Shown here: positions 32,574 to 40,959 of the stretch, piece by piece
Layout of the letters: each line of letters starts with the position of its first letter
Numbering within the stretch: the stretch's first letter is position 1
Origin: Lachnospiraceae bacterium
Lineage (GTDB): Bacteria > Bacillota > Clostridia > Lachnospirales > Lachnospiraceae
Length of the DNA stretch: 64,000 nucleotides
Reading direction: 5' to 3'
NCBI GenBank assembly: GCA_017503735.1
Contig: JAFVSN010000026.1
Location: 1-64,000 of the forward strand
Position numbers and translations under genes: made by a program
Notes under the pieces: model-generated
Told to the model about the DNA's origin: nothing
Databases searched by the model: none
What the model saw: only the letters and a program-made list of their open reading frames with translations

Positions 32574-34406
32574 CTACGCATATCTGCTTGCCTGTGCTTC
32601 CCACATGGTTGCATACACACCTCCGCGCTCCAACAGTTCTCCGTGACTTCCCTGCTCTATCACATGACCTTGTTCCATCACATAGATCATGTCTGCATCT
32701 CTTGTGGTAGATAAACGATGTGAAATGGATAATACTGTCTTTTCTTTTGCCACTTCCTTCATTGCGCGGTTTAACTGATATTCCGCAATAGGGTCCAATG
32801 CAGCCGACGGCTCATCCAAAAATACCAATCCGGCATTTTTATAAAATGCTCTTGCCACAGCCAGTTTCTGTGCTTCACCGCCCGATAAATCCGTCCCTTT
32901 ATCCGAAAATTCTCTGGTGAGCTCCTGTTGTAATCCCATAGGGAAAGACGCAAGTTTTTCCGAAAATCCGCTCTTTGTCACTGCTTCCAAAACATCGTTT
33001 TCCGTTGCATTATCACGCACCTTCTTTTGAATCTCATCCACATCTACTCTGTCCATAACCACATTCTCTGCCACTGTGGCCGCAAACAGCTTAAAATCCT
33101 GAAAAACCACGCCGATATAGCGACGATATTCTTCTATATCGTAGTTACGGATATTCATACCGTTAAGTAAAATCTCTCCCTCTGTCGGATCATAAAGACG
33201 TAGTAATAACTTAATTAACGTTGTCTTTCCCGCACCGTTATACCCTACCAATGCCACTTTTTCCTTTGCCCGGATGATTAGATTTACATCCCGCAAAATC
33301 AAGCAGTCCGGATTGTAACCAAAAGAGACATTACGGCACTCCAACACACCTGCCCCCTCCGGTATCTCACATGTTTTTTCATTCAAAATAGCACTTTCTC
33401 TATCCAGAAAAGCACGAATCTTTTCCACATACAATCCGGTTTCCACCATATGAGGGCCCAAATCCACTACGGTTGATAATCCGCGGCGCAAATTAGATGC
33501 GGAATTGTACAAAACAACCACTCCGCTTAAGGATACAGTCTTTGTCAAAACCGCCCGTACAATCAGATATAATACATACACAATATCCAACATAAAACCC
33601 GACATCAGATATCTTGCCGTAAATTCCAGCAAAAAGCTTTTCTTGCCCATGGTTTTATGTAACCGATACAACTCTTCATTCACCCGGTCAAACTCCTCCT
33701 GCATGCTTTTTGATGCTTCTTTATTTAACCGAAGTTCTTTCGCATACTGTTGTAAATAGAAAATACGCTTTACATACTCTCTTTTGCGTAACAACGGATT
33801 TTCTGTCTGCCGTATGGTATAACGCCACTTATTCAGCATATTGGAAAAAATCGTCCGCAAAGCAAAAGCAACCAAAATAAACAGAATGGAAAATACATCC
33901 TGTGTCGCAAAAAAGGTACCGTAACAAAGAAGTACCGTAAGACATCCGAATATCATACGAAGCAACTGTTCCGCCCGGCTGATGGCATTGTCTGCCTCGG
34001 ATACCGACAACATAAAATCATTATAATACTCTGTATCATCATAACAGGCCAAATCCACAGTCCCCGCTTTTTGATACAGCATTTCCTTCAACTTTTTCTG
34101 GGCAATCGGCAAATATTTCAGTTTGATTTTCTGCTCGTACAGATTGCTGACCGCTGCCGCAAAGAAATCCAGAAGCAAAAACAATCCTACAACCCACAAT
34201 ACCTTCGTATAAGGTTTCTTTGTTTCGATTACATCCAAAATCAGGTAAACACAGATGGTCTGCTCCAGGAAATTTACGAGATTGTGACGTATCGCTTCCA
34301 CCACGATACTGAAGGCATAAAAAGGAGTACCCTGAAACATCAATCGCAATAAAAAGAAGTTATTGGATAACATCCGTTTTGTACTCAACCCCTTCTTAGT
34401 TTTCAT
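32574..34406 (-). CDS. ABC exporter half-transporter (pair 2, second gene)
   Basis: A 610-residue exporter subunit: six-helix membrane domain and ATPase with GYNGAGKTTLIKLLLRLYDP, LSGGEAQKLAVARAF, LVFLDEPSAALDP and SISHRLSTTR. It aligns by motif with the 22871 gene (shared KELRLNK, CYDDTEYYNDFMLSVSEAD region). ATG at 34406 (spaced nine bases from GGAGG) is preferred over 34412. It overlaps the upstream gene by 11 bp. Confidence 0.93.
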   Translation of the reverse strand: MKTKKGLSTKRMLSNNFFLLRLMFQGTPFYAFSIVVEAIRHNLVNFLEQTICVYLILDVIETKKPYTKVLWVVGLFLLLDFFAAAVSNLYEQKIKLKYLPIAQKKLKEMLYQKAGTVDLACYDDTEYYNDFMLSVSEADNAISRAEQLLRMIFGCLTVLLCYGTFFATQDVFSILFILVAFALRTIFSNMLNKWRYTIRQTENPLLRKREYVKRIFYLQQYAKELRLNKEASKSMQEEFDRVNEELYRLHKTMGKKSFLLEFTARYLMSGFMLDIVYVLYLIVRAVLTKTVSLSGVVVLYNSASNLRRGLSTVVDLGPHMVETGLYVEKIRAFLDRESAILNEKTCEIPEGAGVLECRNVSFGYNPDCLILRDVNLIIRAKEKVALVGYNGAGKTTLIKLLLRLYDPTEGEILLNGMNIRNYDIEEYRRYIGVVFQDFKLFAATVAENVVMDRVDVDEIQKKVRDNATENDVLEAVTKSGFSEKLASFPMGLQQELTREFSDKGTDLSGGEAQKLAVARAFYKNAGLVFLDEPSAALDPIAEYQLNRAMKEVAKEKTVLSISHRLSTTRDADMIYVMEQGHVIEQGSHGELLERGGVYATMWEAQASRYA

Positions 34407-36228
34407 CTGCATTCACCTCCCCGTCTTCTACCGCACAATAATTTCGTTCCTGTACCCGGTATAACTTTGCGTAAGTTCCGTTCTTTTCCATTAATGTTTC
34501 GTGGGTTCCTTCCTCCGCCACCTTTCCATTTTCCAGTAAAAGCACCTGATCCGCATATTTTACGCAAGATAACCGATGGGAAATCAATACCCTTGTTTTT
34601 CCGTCGGTTTCCTGCAAAATTCCGGATAAAAGTTCATGCTCCGCAATCGGGTCCAATGCAGAGGACGGTTCATCAAATACCGCTACCGGTGCCGGTTTAG
34701 CAAAGGCTCTTGCCACTAAAAGTTTCTGGCACTCTCCTCCTGAAAGTATGGTTCCGTTTTCATCAAACTCTTTCGTTAGCGGAGTATCAATCCCCAAAGG
34801 AAGACTCTCTATTTTATCGTACACACCAGCCTTATGTAACGCTTCCGCCACTTCGGCATCGGTTCCCTCTCTTCCCATCAAAACGTTATATCGTACAGTC
34901 CCCGGAAGAATGGTTCCGTCCTGAAATGCACAGGCAAACAGTTTCCGATAAGATGCCAATCGGTATTCTTTGATATCTTTTCCGTTTACAAAAATCGTAC
35001 CCTCCGTCGGGTCATACAAACGAAGTAAAAGTTTGATCACAGTACTCTTTCCCGCTCCGTTGTGGCCTACCAATGCCAGACTTTTTCCCTCCGTAATCTC
35101 AAAGGACACATCACTCAGCACCTTTTCTCCTCCCGGATAAGAGAAACTTACATGCGAAAACACAACGGAATGAATCTCTTCCTCCGGTTCCGCGCCATCT
35201 GCATCTTCCGGGATTTTCTCCTCATAAGCAAGAAAGTTACGCAAATTTTCCACTAACATACTGTTGTCCGTACTACGATTAATTGCATTAATTACCTGCA
35301 CCCATACCCAAGATGCCGTTACCATGACACTGGTAAGTACCGCCATCTGGGAAAAGGTAATGGAAGGGGCCGCAGGCACCAGAGCCTGATAGGCTCCGTA
35401 CAAAAGAATGCCTTCAAAGATAACCATATATGAAAAGAAATATTGCAACATTCCGATTGGAAACGCTTTCTTAAAATATTTCTTCCAAACACCGGACTTT
35501 CCTTCCGTTGCTTCCCCGTACTGGTCCTCCACCACATGAAACACATTGGAAAGGCGGAACTCCTTTGCATACTCCTTTAAATACATGACACGATTTACAT
35601 AAGCAAGCTTCCGGTCATAAGGCACCCCGTCCTGATATCGTTCATAGTTAATTTTATTCATCTTCGGTGCAAACAGGAAATTTCCCAAAAGCGGTGCCGC
35701 TAAAAACACAATCGTCCACGGATCGATTTCTATCATGGTATAACAGGCAAGTATCCCTCCGATAGAACCACAAATTACAGTACACATATTGTCCACGCAC
35801 TGACAAAGTTTTGTTCCCATATCATCCACCGCCGTGGAAAATTTGTTGTAGAACGTCCTGTCTTCGTAACATGCAATTTCCACATTTTCCGCCTTTTTAT
35901 ATATTTTCCTATAGAGGGAATGAAATATGGTAACATTCCATGCCGGAAACCACACATCCTGACAATAAAACAGAAACATCTCCAAAAGCAGACTCCCGCC
36001 TCCGATCAATAAAATAGCTATCAACACTTCTTTCAGCGGTTTCTCCTGTTCCAACGCATCCAAAATATAACGCACAAAGAACGCACTGTAAAACACCCAC
36101 AACAAATAATCTACCAATCTGCTGATAAAGGCCACCCATACACGTTTCGGTGCGATACTCATTGCTTCTTTCATTGCGTAAAAGTTATTTCGAATAATTC
36201 TCCCCGTAAAACTTTTCTCCCGTTTCAT
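34396..36228 (-). CDS. ABC exporter half-transporter (pair 2, first gene)
   Basis: A 610-residue exporter subunit with membrane domain (~1-340) and ATPase: GHNGAGKSTVIKLLLRLYDP, LSGGECQKLLVARAF, VAVFDEPSSALDP, LISHRLSCVK. Shared blocks with the 24661 gene (LWVFYSAFFVRYILDALEQE versus LFYSAFFMRYVINALETE; RTFYNKFSTA) and the same GAGGAGAAGAGG leader show the two exporter operons arose by duplication. No clear own promoter is seen in the 89 bp after the pot operon terminator. Confidence 0.92.
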   Translation of the reverse strand: MKREKSFTGRIIRNNFYAMKEAMSIAPKRVWVAFISRLVDYLLWVFYSAFFVRYILDALEQEKPLKEVLIAILLIGGGSLLLEMFLFYCQDVWFPAWNVTIFHSLYRKIYKKAENVEIACYEDRTFYNKFSTAVDDMGTKLCQCVDNMCTVICGSIGGILACYTMIEIDPWTIVFLAAPLLGNFLFAPKMNKINYERYQDGVPYDRKLAYVNRVMYLKEYAKEFRLSNVFHVVEDQYGEATEGKSGVWKKYFKKAFPIGMLQYFFSYMVIFEGILLYGAYQALVPAAPSITFSQMAVLTSVMVTASWVWVQVINAINRSTDNSMLVENLRNFLAYEEKIPEDADGAEPEEEIHSVVFSHVSFSYPGGEKVLSDVSFEITEGKSLALVGHNGAGKSTVIKLLLRLYDPTEGTIFVNGKDIKEYRLASYRKLFACAFQDGTILPGTVRYNVLMGREGTDAEVAEALHKAGVYDKIESLPLGIDTPLTKEFDENGTILSGGECQKLLVARAFAKPAPVAVFDEPSSALDPIAEHELLSGILQETDGKTRVLISHRLSCVKYADQVLLLENGKVAEEGTHETLMEKNGTYAKLYRVQERNYCAVEDGEVNADEN

Positions 36229-36274
36229 CCTCTTCTCCTCTCATCGTTTTTTCTCCGTACCCCAATTGAAAACT

Positions 36275-36306
36275 AAGGCTACACGGCAAGTATGCCATGC
36301 AGCCTT
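36275..36306 (-). terminator. pot operon terminator
   Basis: Minus-strand hairpin AAGGCT...AGCCTT with inner CA/TG and GGC/GCC pairs, followed by AGTTTTC. Located 12 bp after the potD stop. The T tract is short, so read-through into exporter pair 2 is possible. Confidence 0.6.
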
Positions 36307-36317
36307 TTAAAATCCGT

Positions 36318-37373
36318 TTAGTTCTGTGTTGTCTTCATTTCGTTCCACTTTTCAAGGTAAACTTCTTCGGTCTCACCAAGGTACTGGAATGCCTCACAAC
36401 GATTCAACGTTTCCTCATCCGGGAATGCGATGGTACTGTTCTTAATATCCGCATCCTCGATTAACTCACGAGCTGCCGCATTCGGAGTGGAATAGGTGAT
36501 TTCCTCAAAGTTCATCAGTGCAATATCCTCGCGGCACATAAAGTTAATCCACTTTTCCGCATTTTCCTTGTTCTTTGCATTCTTCGGAATTACCCAACCG
36601 TCAATCCATACATTGGAACCTTCTTCCGGTACTACGTACTCGAGATCGGAATTTTCTCTCTGGGTGTAGATTGCTTCACCGGAGTAAATTACGCCAAGTG
36701 CAGCTTCCTCACCGATCATCTTATTTCTTACTTCGTCTACAAAGTATCCCTGTACAAACGGACGCTGGCTGATTAACAGTTCCTTTGCTTCCTCAAGCTG
36801 TGCTTCATCCGTAGTATTCATAGAATAACCGAGATACTTTAACGCAATCCCCATACCGTCACGTACGCTGTCAATCATAAGAATCTCGTCCTTATACTTC
36901 TCATCGAAAATCGCGGACCAACTGGTAATCGGTTCGTCTACCATAGTCTTATTATAAAGAATACCGACGGTACCCCAACAATACGGAACCGCATATTTAT
37001 TGCCCGGGTCAAAGGATTCCGCACTCTTTAAATACTTCGGGTCAATGTTTTTGATATTCGGGATGTTGTCATAGTTTAGCTCCGCAAGCAATCCTTCCTT
37101 AATCATACGGTTTACCATATAATCGGACGGACATACCACGTCATAATTTACTTCACCGATACTTACAATCGGGTACATATCCTCGTTCTCGGTAAATTCG
37201 TCGTAGACAACCTCAATGTCATACTCTTCCTCAAACATTTCGATTACATCTTCGTTGATATACTCTCCCCAGTTATATACAACGACTTCGCCGTTTTTAT
37301 ACTCCTTGCCGCAACCTCCCAATACCATTGCCGCACCCAGTACCAGTGCACCTACCAATAAACTCTTTTTCAT
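36318..37373 (-). CDS. potD: Spermidine/putrescine-binding lipoprotein PotD
   Basis: A 351-residue substrate-binding lipoprotein of a polyamine ABC importer. The signal peptide ends with the lipobox LGGC (Cys21). The mature part opens VVVYNWGEYINEDVIEMFEE, the usual PotD start, and has DVVCPSDYMVNRMIKEG and the AVPYCWGTVGILYN ligand-pocket region. GAGGAGG precedes ATG at 37373. It is the last gene of the operon, 15 bp after potC. Confidence 0.94.
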   Translation of the reverse strand: MKKSLLVGALVLGAAMVLGGCGKEYKNGEVVVYNWGEYINEDVIEMFEEEYDIEVVYDEFTENEDMYPIVSIGEVNYDVVCPSDYMVNRMIKEGLLAELNYDNIPNIKNIDPKYLKSAESFDPGNKYAVPYCWGTVGILYNKTMVDEPITSWSAIFDEKYKDEILMIDSVRDGMGIALKYLGYSMNTTDEAQLEEAKELLISQRPFVQGYFVDEVRNKMIGEEAALGVIYSGEAIYTQRENSDLEYVVPEEGSNVWIDGWVIPKNAKNKENAEKWINFMCREDIALMNFEEITYSTPNAAARELIEDADIKNSTIAFPDEETLNRCEAFQYLGETEEVYLEKWNEMKTTQN

Positions 37374-37388
37374 TTTCTTTTCCTCCTC

Positions 37389-38183
37389 TTATTTCTGCTG
37401 CTCTGCCAACTTCTTTGCCGCTCCTGCTTTCATACGGTTTACCACAATCAACAATACCAGCACCGCAGTAAACATAATCGTAGACAGAGCATAAATTTCC
37501 GGTTCGATACCACGACGTGTTTCCGCATAAATCACCGTAGACAAGGTACTTACCTTTGCATCCTTTGTAAAGTGGGTGATTACAAAATCATCCAGTGCCA
37601 AAGTAAAGGCTAACATAAATCCGGACAATACTCCCGGAAAAATATCCGGTAATACAATCTTAAAAAATGCGGAAATCGGGGATGCCCCCAAATCCAATGC
37701 CGCCTCATACGTACTTCTGCTGGTCTGCCTTAGCTTCGGCAATACATTTAAAATCACATACGGCATATGAGCCGCCGTCAATGCCAGAAGTACACTTGTA
37801 AAACCAAGAGAAAAACTTATCGCAAAGTACAAAAGCATCATGGAAATACCGATTACGATTTCCGAGTTTAAAATCGGGATGTTGGTAATACTCATCATAA
37901 TCGCTTTCGGAAGCTTCTTCATGCGATTCATGGCAACCGCTGCCAATGTACCTAATACCGTTGCCAGCAATGCGGAAAACAGTGCCAGCAAGAGAGTGGT
38001 CCAAAGGGCATTCAGAATCTTTTCGTTTTCCAATAATTCGCGATACCATTTAAAGGTAAAGCCGCCCCACTTGGAACGATACTTGGAACCGTTAAAGGAT
38101 AATACCATCAGTACCAGAATCGGGGCATATAAAAATACAATGACAAGGCCGATGTAACCTTTTTGAATCAAACGTTTTACCAT
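37389..38183 (-). CDS. potC: Spermidine/putrescine ABC permease PotC
   Basis: A 264-residue inner-membrane permease with six helices and the EAA loop (YEAALDLGASPISAFFKIVLPDI) that docks on PotA. ATG at 38183 ([12 protein letters not shown]) overlaps the potB stop by 7 bp, with GGAGGG about 10 bases upstream. A longer upstream frame would lie within potB. Confidence 0.94.
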   Translation of the reverse strand: MVKRLIQKGYIGLVIVFLYAPILVLMVLSFNGSKYRSKWGGFTFKWYRELLENEKILNALWTTLLLALFSALLATVLGTLAAVAMNRMKKLPKAIMMSITNIPILNSEIVIGISMMLLYFAISFSLGFTSVLLALTAAHMPYVILNVLPKLRQTSRSTYEAALDLGASPISAFFKIVLPDIFPGVLSGFMLAFTLALDDFVITHFTKDAKVSTLSTVIYAETRRGIEPEIYALSTIMFTAVLVLLIVVNRMKAGAAKKLAEQQK

Positions 38184-39034
38184 ACGCTCGTGCCCTCCGA
38201 ATCCTTGTCGTATTTCTGCACGATTGCCATACAGATAAAGATAAATACCATAAGTACCAACGAAAGACCGCATCCTGCGTTCCAGTCGTTTGCCATCTTA
38301 AACTTCTGCTCGATTACTTTACCGATTAAGAGAATATTTCCGCCACCTAAAATATCAGAAATAACAAAGGTGGTCAAAGACGGTACAAATACCATAGTCA
38401 GACCGCTGACGATACCCGGCTTTGAAAGAGGTAAAATAACACGCCACAAAATCTGAAAATAATTGGCTCCCAAATCGGCAGCTGCCTGAATCACGTCATC
38501 TCCGATTTTGGAAAGCACGTTATAAATCGGGATAATCATAAACGGCAAAAAGTCATACACCATACCGAGCACAATGGCGGTCGGTGTATTAATAATATTT
38601 AATTTTGGAAGACCCACGGCAGAAAGTAGCATATTAATTACGCCGTTTTTCTCCAGTATGTTCTGCCAGGCAATGGTACGAAGCAAAAAATTCATCCACA
38701 TCGGCAACATAAATAATAAAATCACAAAACCGTTGCTCTTTAAACGAAGAGCACGAAGGGCAAGTGCCAACGGATATGCAATTAACAAACAAATAATCGT
38801 ACTGATTACCGAAAGCTTAATGGACAACCATAATGTGGCCCGATGGGTCGGCTCCCAAATCAATTTGAGATTTTCTAAAGTAAATCCCCCGCCGTCCCGA
38901 CTTGTCAGTCCGTAATACACAATCATCAGAAGCGGCAGAACAATAAAACCGATACTCCACAACACATACGGTGTGGACAACAAATGTTGCCGCAATCTGT
39001 TTTGCTTTGCAAGACGTCCTTCCCGCTTATTCAT
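38177..39034 (-). CDS. potB: Spermidine/putrescine ABC permease PotB
   Basis: A 285-residue permease with six helices and the EAA loop ([20 protein letters not shown]). The N-terminus is basic and cytosolic. It overlaps potA by 8 bp and potC by 7 bp, so the three are translationally coupled. Confidence 0.94.
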   Translation of the reverse strand: MNKREGRLAKQNRLRQHLLSTPYVLWSIGFIVLPLLMIVYYGLTSRDGGGFTLENLKLIWEPTHRATLWLSIKLSVISTIICLLIAYPLALALRALRLKSNGFVILLFMLPMWMNFLLRTIAWQNILEKNGVINMLLSAVGLPKLNIINTPTAIVLGMVYDFLPFMIIPIYNVLSKIGDDVIQAAADLGANYFQILWRVILPLSKPGIVSGLTMVFVPSLTTFVISDILGGGNILLIGKVIEQKFKMANDWNAGCGLSLVLMVFIFICMAIVQKYDKDSEGTSVW

Positions 39035-40106
39035 TGATTCCTACTGCCTCCTCATCCTCCGATTCCGGCTTATTCATAATCTGAATATCAAACGGGTCTA
39101 CCTTGATTCCGACCTGTTTTCCTACCGGTGAGAGGTCCGTGCTGTGTACAAGCCATGTGAAGCCGTTTGCTTCTACTTCCATTTCATAATGAACTCCCTT
39201 GAAAATAAGAGAGGTAACGACACCCTGAATGGTACCCTGCTCCGGCTCCACAAGATCTACATCCTCCGGACGAATCACAACGTCCACCGGCTGATTGTTT
39301 CCGAAACCTTCATCTACACAGGCAAACTTTGCGCCGAGAATTTCAACCAGGCGATCCTGTATCATGGTGGCACCGATAATGTTACTTTCTCCGATAAAGT
39401 CTGCAACAAAAGCGTTCTTCGGTTCATTGTAAATCATTTCCGGCGTACCGATCTGCTGGATATATCCCTGATTCATAACCATAATGGTATCAGACATGGT
39501 AAGTGCCTCTTCCTGGTCATGGGTTACATATACAAAGGTAATACCAAGCTCATTCTTTAAACGAATCAACTCGTACTGCATGTCCTGACGCAGCTTTAAA
39601 TCAAGGGCTCCAAGCGGTTCATCAAGAAGCAACACCTTCGGTTCGTTTACGATTGCTCTCGCAATGGCAATACGTTGTTGCTGACCGCCGGATAAAGAGT
39701 CCGGCATACGCTTTCCGTAACCGTCCAGATTCACCAGCTTCAATGCATAATCAATTTTATCTTGTATGTACTGTTTACTCTTTTTCTTAATCTTGAGACC
39801 GAATGCAATATTTTCCGCAATGGTCATATGGGTAAACAATGCGTATTTCTGAAATACCGTATTTAACTGACGTTTGTTCGGCGGCAAGTTTGTGATATCC
39901 TGTCCATCAAAAATCACACGTCCCACATCCGGAGTCTCAAAACCGCCGATAATTCGAAGGGTTGTTGTTTTACCGCAACCGGACGGTCCCAAGAGGGTTA
40001 AAAACTCATTTTCTCTGATATATAAATTCAAATCGTCCAGTACTACCTGTCCGTCATACTTTTTCGTAATATTCTCAAGGGTAATTAACTTATTTTCCTG
40101 TGCCAT
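39027..40106 (-). CDS. potA: Spermidine/putrescine ABC ATPase PotA
   Basis: A 359-residue ATPase: Walker [18 protein letters not shown]-loop [14 protein letters not shown], signature [15 protein letters not shown], Walker [13 protein letters not shown] and switch [12 protein letters not shown]. The C-terminal ~120 residues form the TOBE regulatory domain. AAGGAG precedes ATG at 40106. It follows the regulator gene by 55 bp and lies in the same transcript. Confidence 0.95.
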   Translation of the reverse strand: MAQENKLITLENITKKYDGQVVLDDLNLYIRENEFLTLLGPSGCGKTTTLRIIGGFETPDVGRVIFDGQDITNLPPNKRQLNTVFQKYALFTHMTIAENIAFGLKIKKKSKQYIQDKIDYALKLVNLDGYGKRMPDSLSGGQQQRIAIARAIVNEPKVLLLDEPLGALDLKLRQDMQYELIRLKNELGITFVYVTHDQEEALTMSDTIMVMNQGYIQQIGTPEMIYNEPKNAFVADFIGESNIIGATMIQDRLVEILGAKFACVDEGFGNNQPVDVVIRPEDVDLVEPEQGTIQGVVTSLIFKGVHYEMEVEANGFTWLVHSTDLSPVGKQVGIKVDPFDIQIMNKPESEDEEAVGINE

Positions 40107-40161
40107 ACTACTCCTTTCTTCTGCTGTGCCTGTCCTACGCAGTCCATGTTACTTTTCTTTT

Positions 40162-40701
40162 TTAAAAACTAGGCGGCGTAGACACCCAGAGAAGTGTTGC
40201 TCCCTGCTTGCCGGACGCTTTGATGTAATGGGTCTTGTTCGGAATAAAATAAAACGACTCTCCTTTTTTAGCCTTAAACTTTTTACTGCCGATAAAAAGT
40301 TCCACGCTTCCGTTTAAAACATAGCCGAATTCTTCTCCTTCGTGAGGATTGTCCGGGTATGTAGAGCCGTCCGCTTCCAGTGTAAGCAAAATCGGTTCCA
40401 TCATATTTTTCTGGGCGTTCGGAATAATCCATTCGATGCGATTGTGAAGCTCCGCATCTTCCTTCTCAAAATAATCGCCCTTCTTAAACACGACCTGTTC
40501 CGATGCCGTACCGGTAAAAAACTCCTCCAAATCCGTTCCGAGACATTGCAGGATATCCACTAAGGTTGCAATGGACGGAGAAGTAAGGTCTCGTTCCAAC
40601 TGTGAAATAAAGCCTTTGGAAAGCTCCGCACGGTCCGCCAGCTCCTCCTGGGTCAGACTTTTCTGCACCCGGAGTTCCTTTATTTTTGCACCGATTTTCA
40701 A
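40162..40701 (-). CDS. XRE-cupin transcriptional regulator of the pot operon
   Basis: A 179-residue PuuR-like regulator: N-terminal XRE helix-turn-helix (QEELADRAELSKGFISQLER) and C-terminal cupin (~105-175, HEGEEFGYVLNGSVELFIGS, YFIPNKTHYIKASG), presumed to sense polyamine. The start is TTG at 40701, set by AGGAGG eight bases upstream; no ATG lies near. As first gene of the operon it probably represses itself and potABCD through the sites at 40729-40762. Confidence 0.9.
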   Translation of the reverse strand: MKIGAKIKELRVQKSLTQEELADRAELSKGFISQLERDLTSPSIATLVDILQCLGTDLEEFFTGTASEQVVFKKGDYFEKEDAELHNRIEWIIPNAQKNMMEPILLTLEADGSTYPDNPHEGEEFGYVLNGSVELFIGSKKFKAKKGESFYFIPNKTHYIKASGKQGATLLWVSTPPSF

Positions 40702-40728
40702 ATTTCCTGCCTCCTCTCTTACGGGTAA

Positions 40729-40797
40729 GCTAAAATTAAACTTAAAATTTAGTATTTCTAAACAGTTCTATTATACACGACACATATCAACTGTCAA
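40729..40797 (-). promoter_or_regulatory. pot operon promoter and operators
   Basis: Minus strand: TTGACA (40797-40792), 16-bp spacer, TATAAT (40775-40770). Just downstream, at the expected start point, is TTTAG-TATTT-CTAAA (40748-40762), a perfect inverted repeat, and next to it an imperfect 23-bp palindrome (40729-40751). Both suit binding of the XRE regulator. Confidence 0.75.
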
Positions 40798-40891
40798 TAG
40801 GAATTTGACGATTTCTCCCGATTTTTCGATATTTTTTCGTTTCTTCCGAGTAAGACTTATTCTGTTTGAAAATCATATATTTCACATAGAG

Positions 40892-40930
40892 AAAAAGTGC
40901 TGTCTTCGGATTTCTCCTTAAGACAGCACT
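40892..40930 (-). terminator. Terminator of the Thr/Pro-rich lipoprotein gene
   Basis: Perfect 11-bp stem AGTGCTGTCTT / AAGACAGCACT (40896-40906 with 40920-40930), followed on the minus strand by TTTTTC. Confidence 0.88.
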
Positions 40931-40959
40931 CTCGCTTTCATTATTCAATTGTAGCTTGA

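Noticed and set aside
40162-40701. ATG start for the XRE-cupin regulator
   Set aside because: No ATG lies near the HTH start; TTG at 40701 has AGGAGG at the proper distance.
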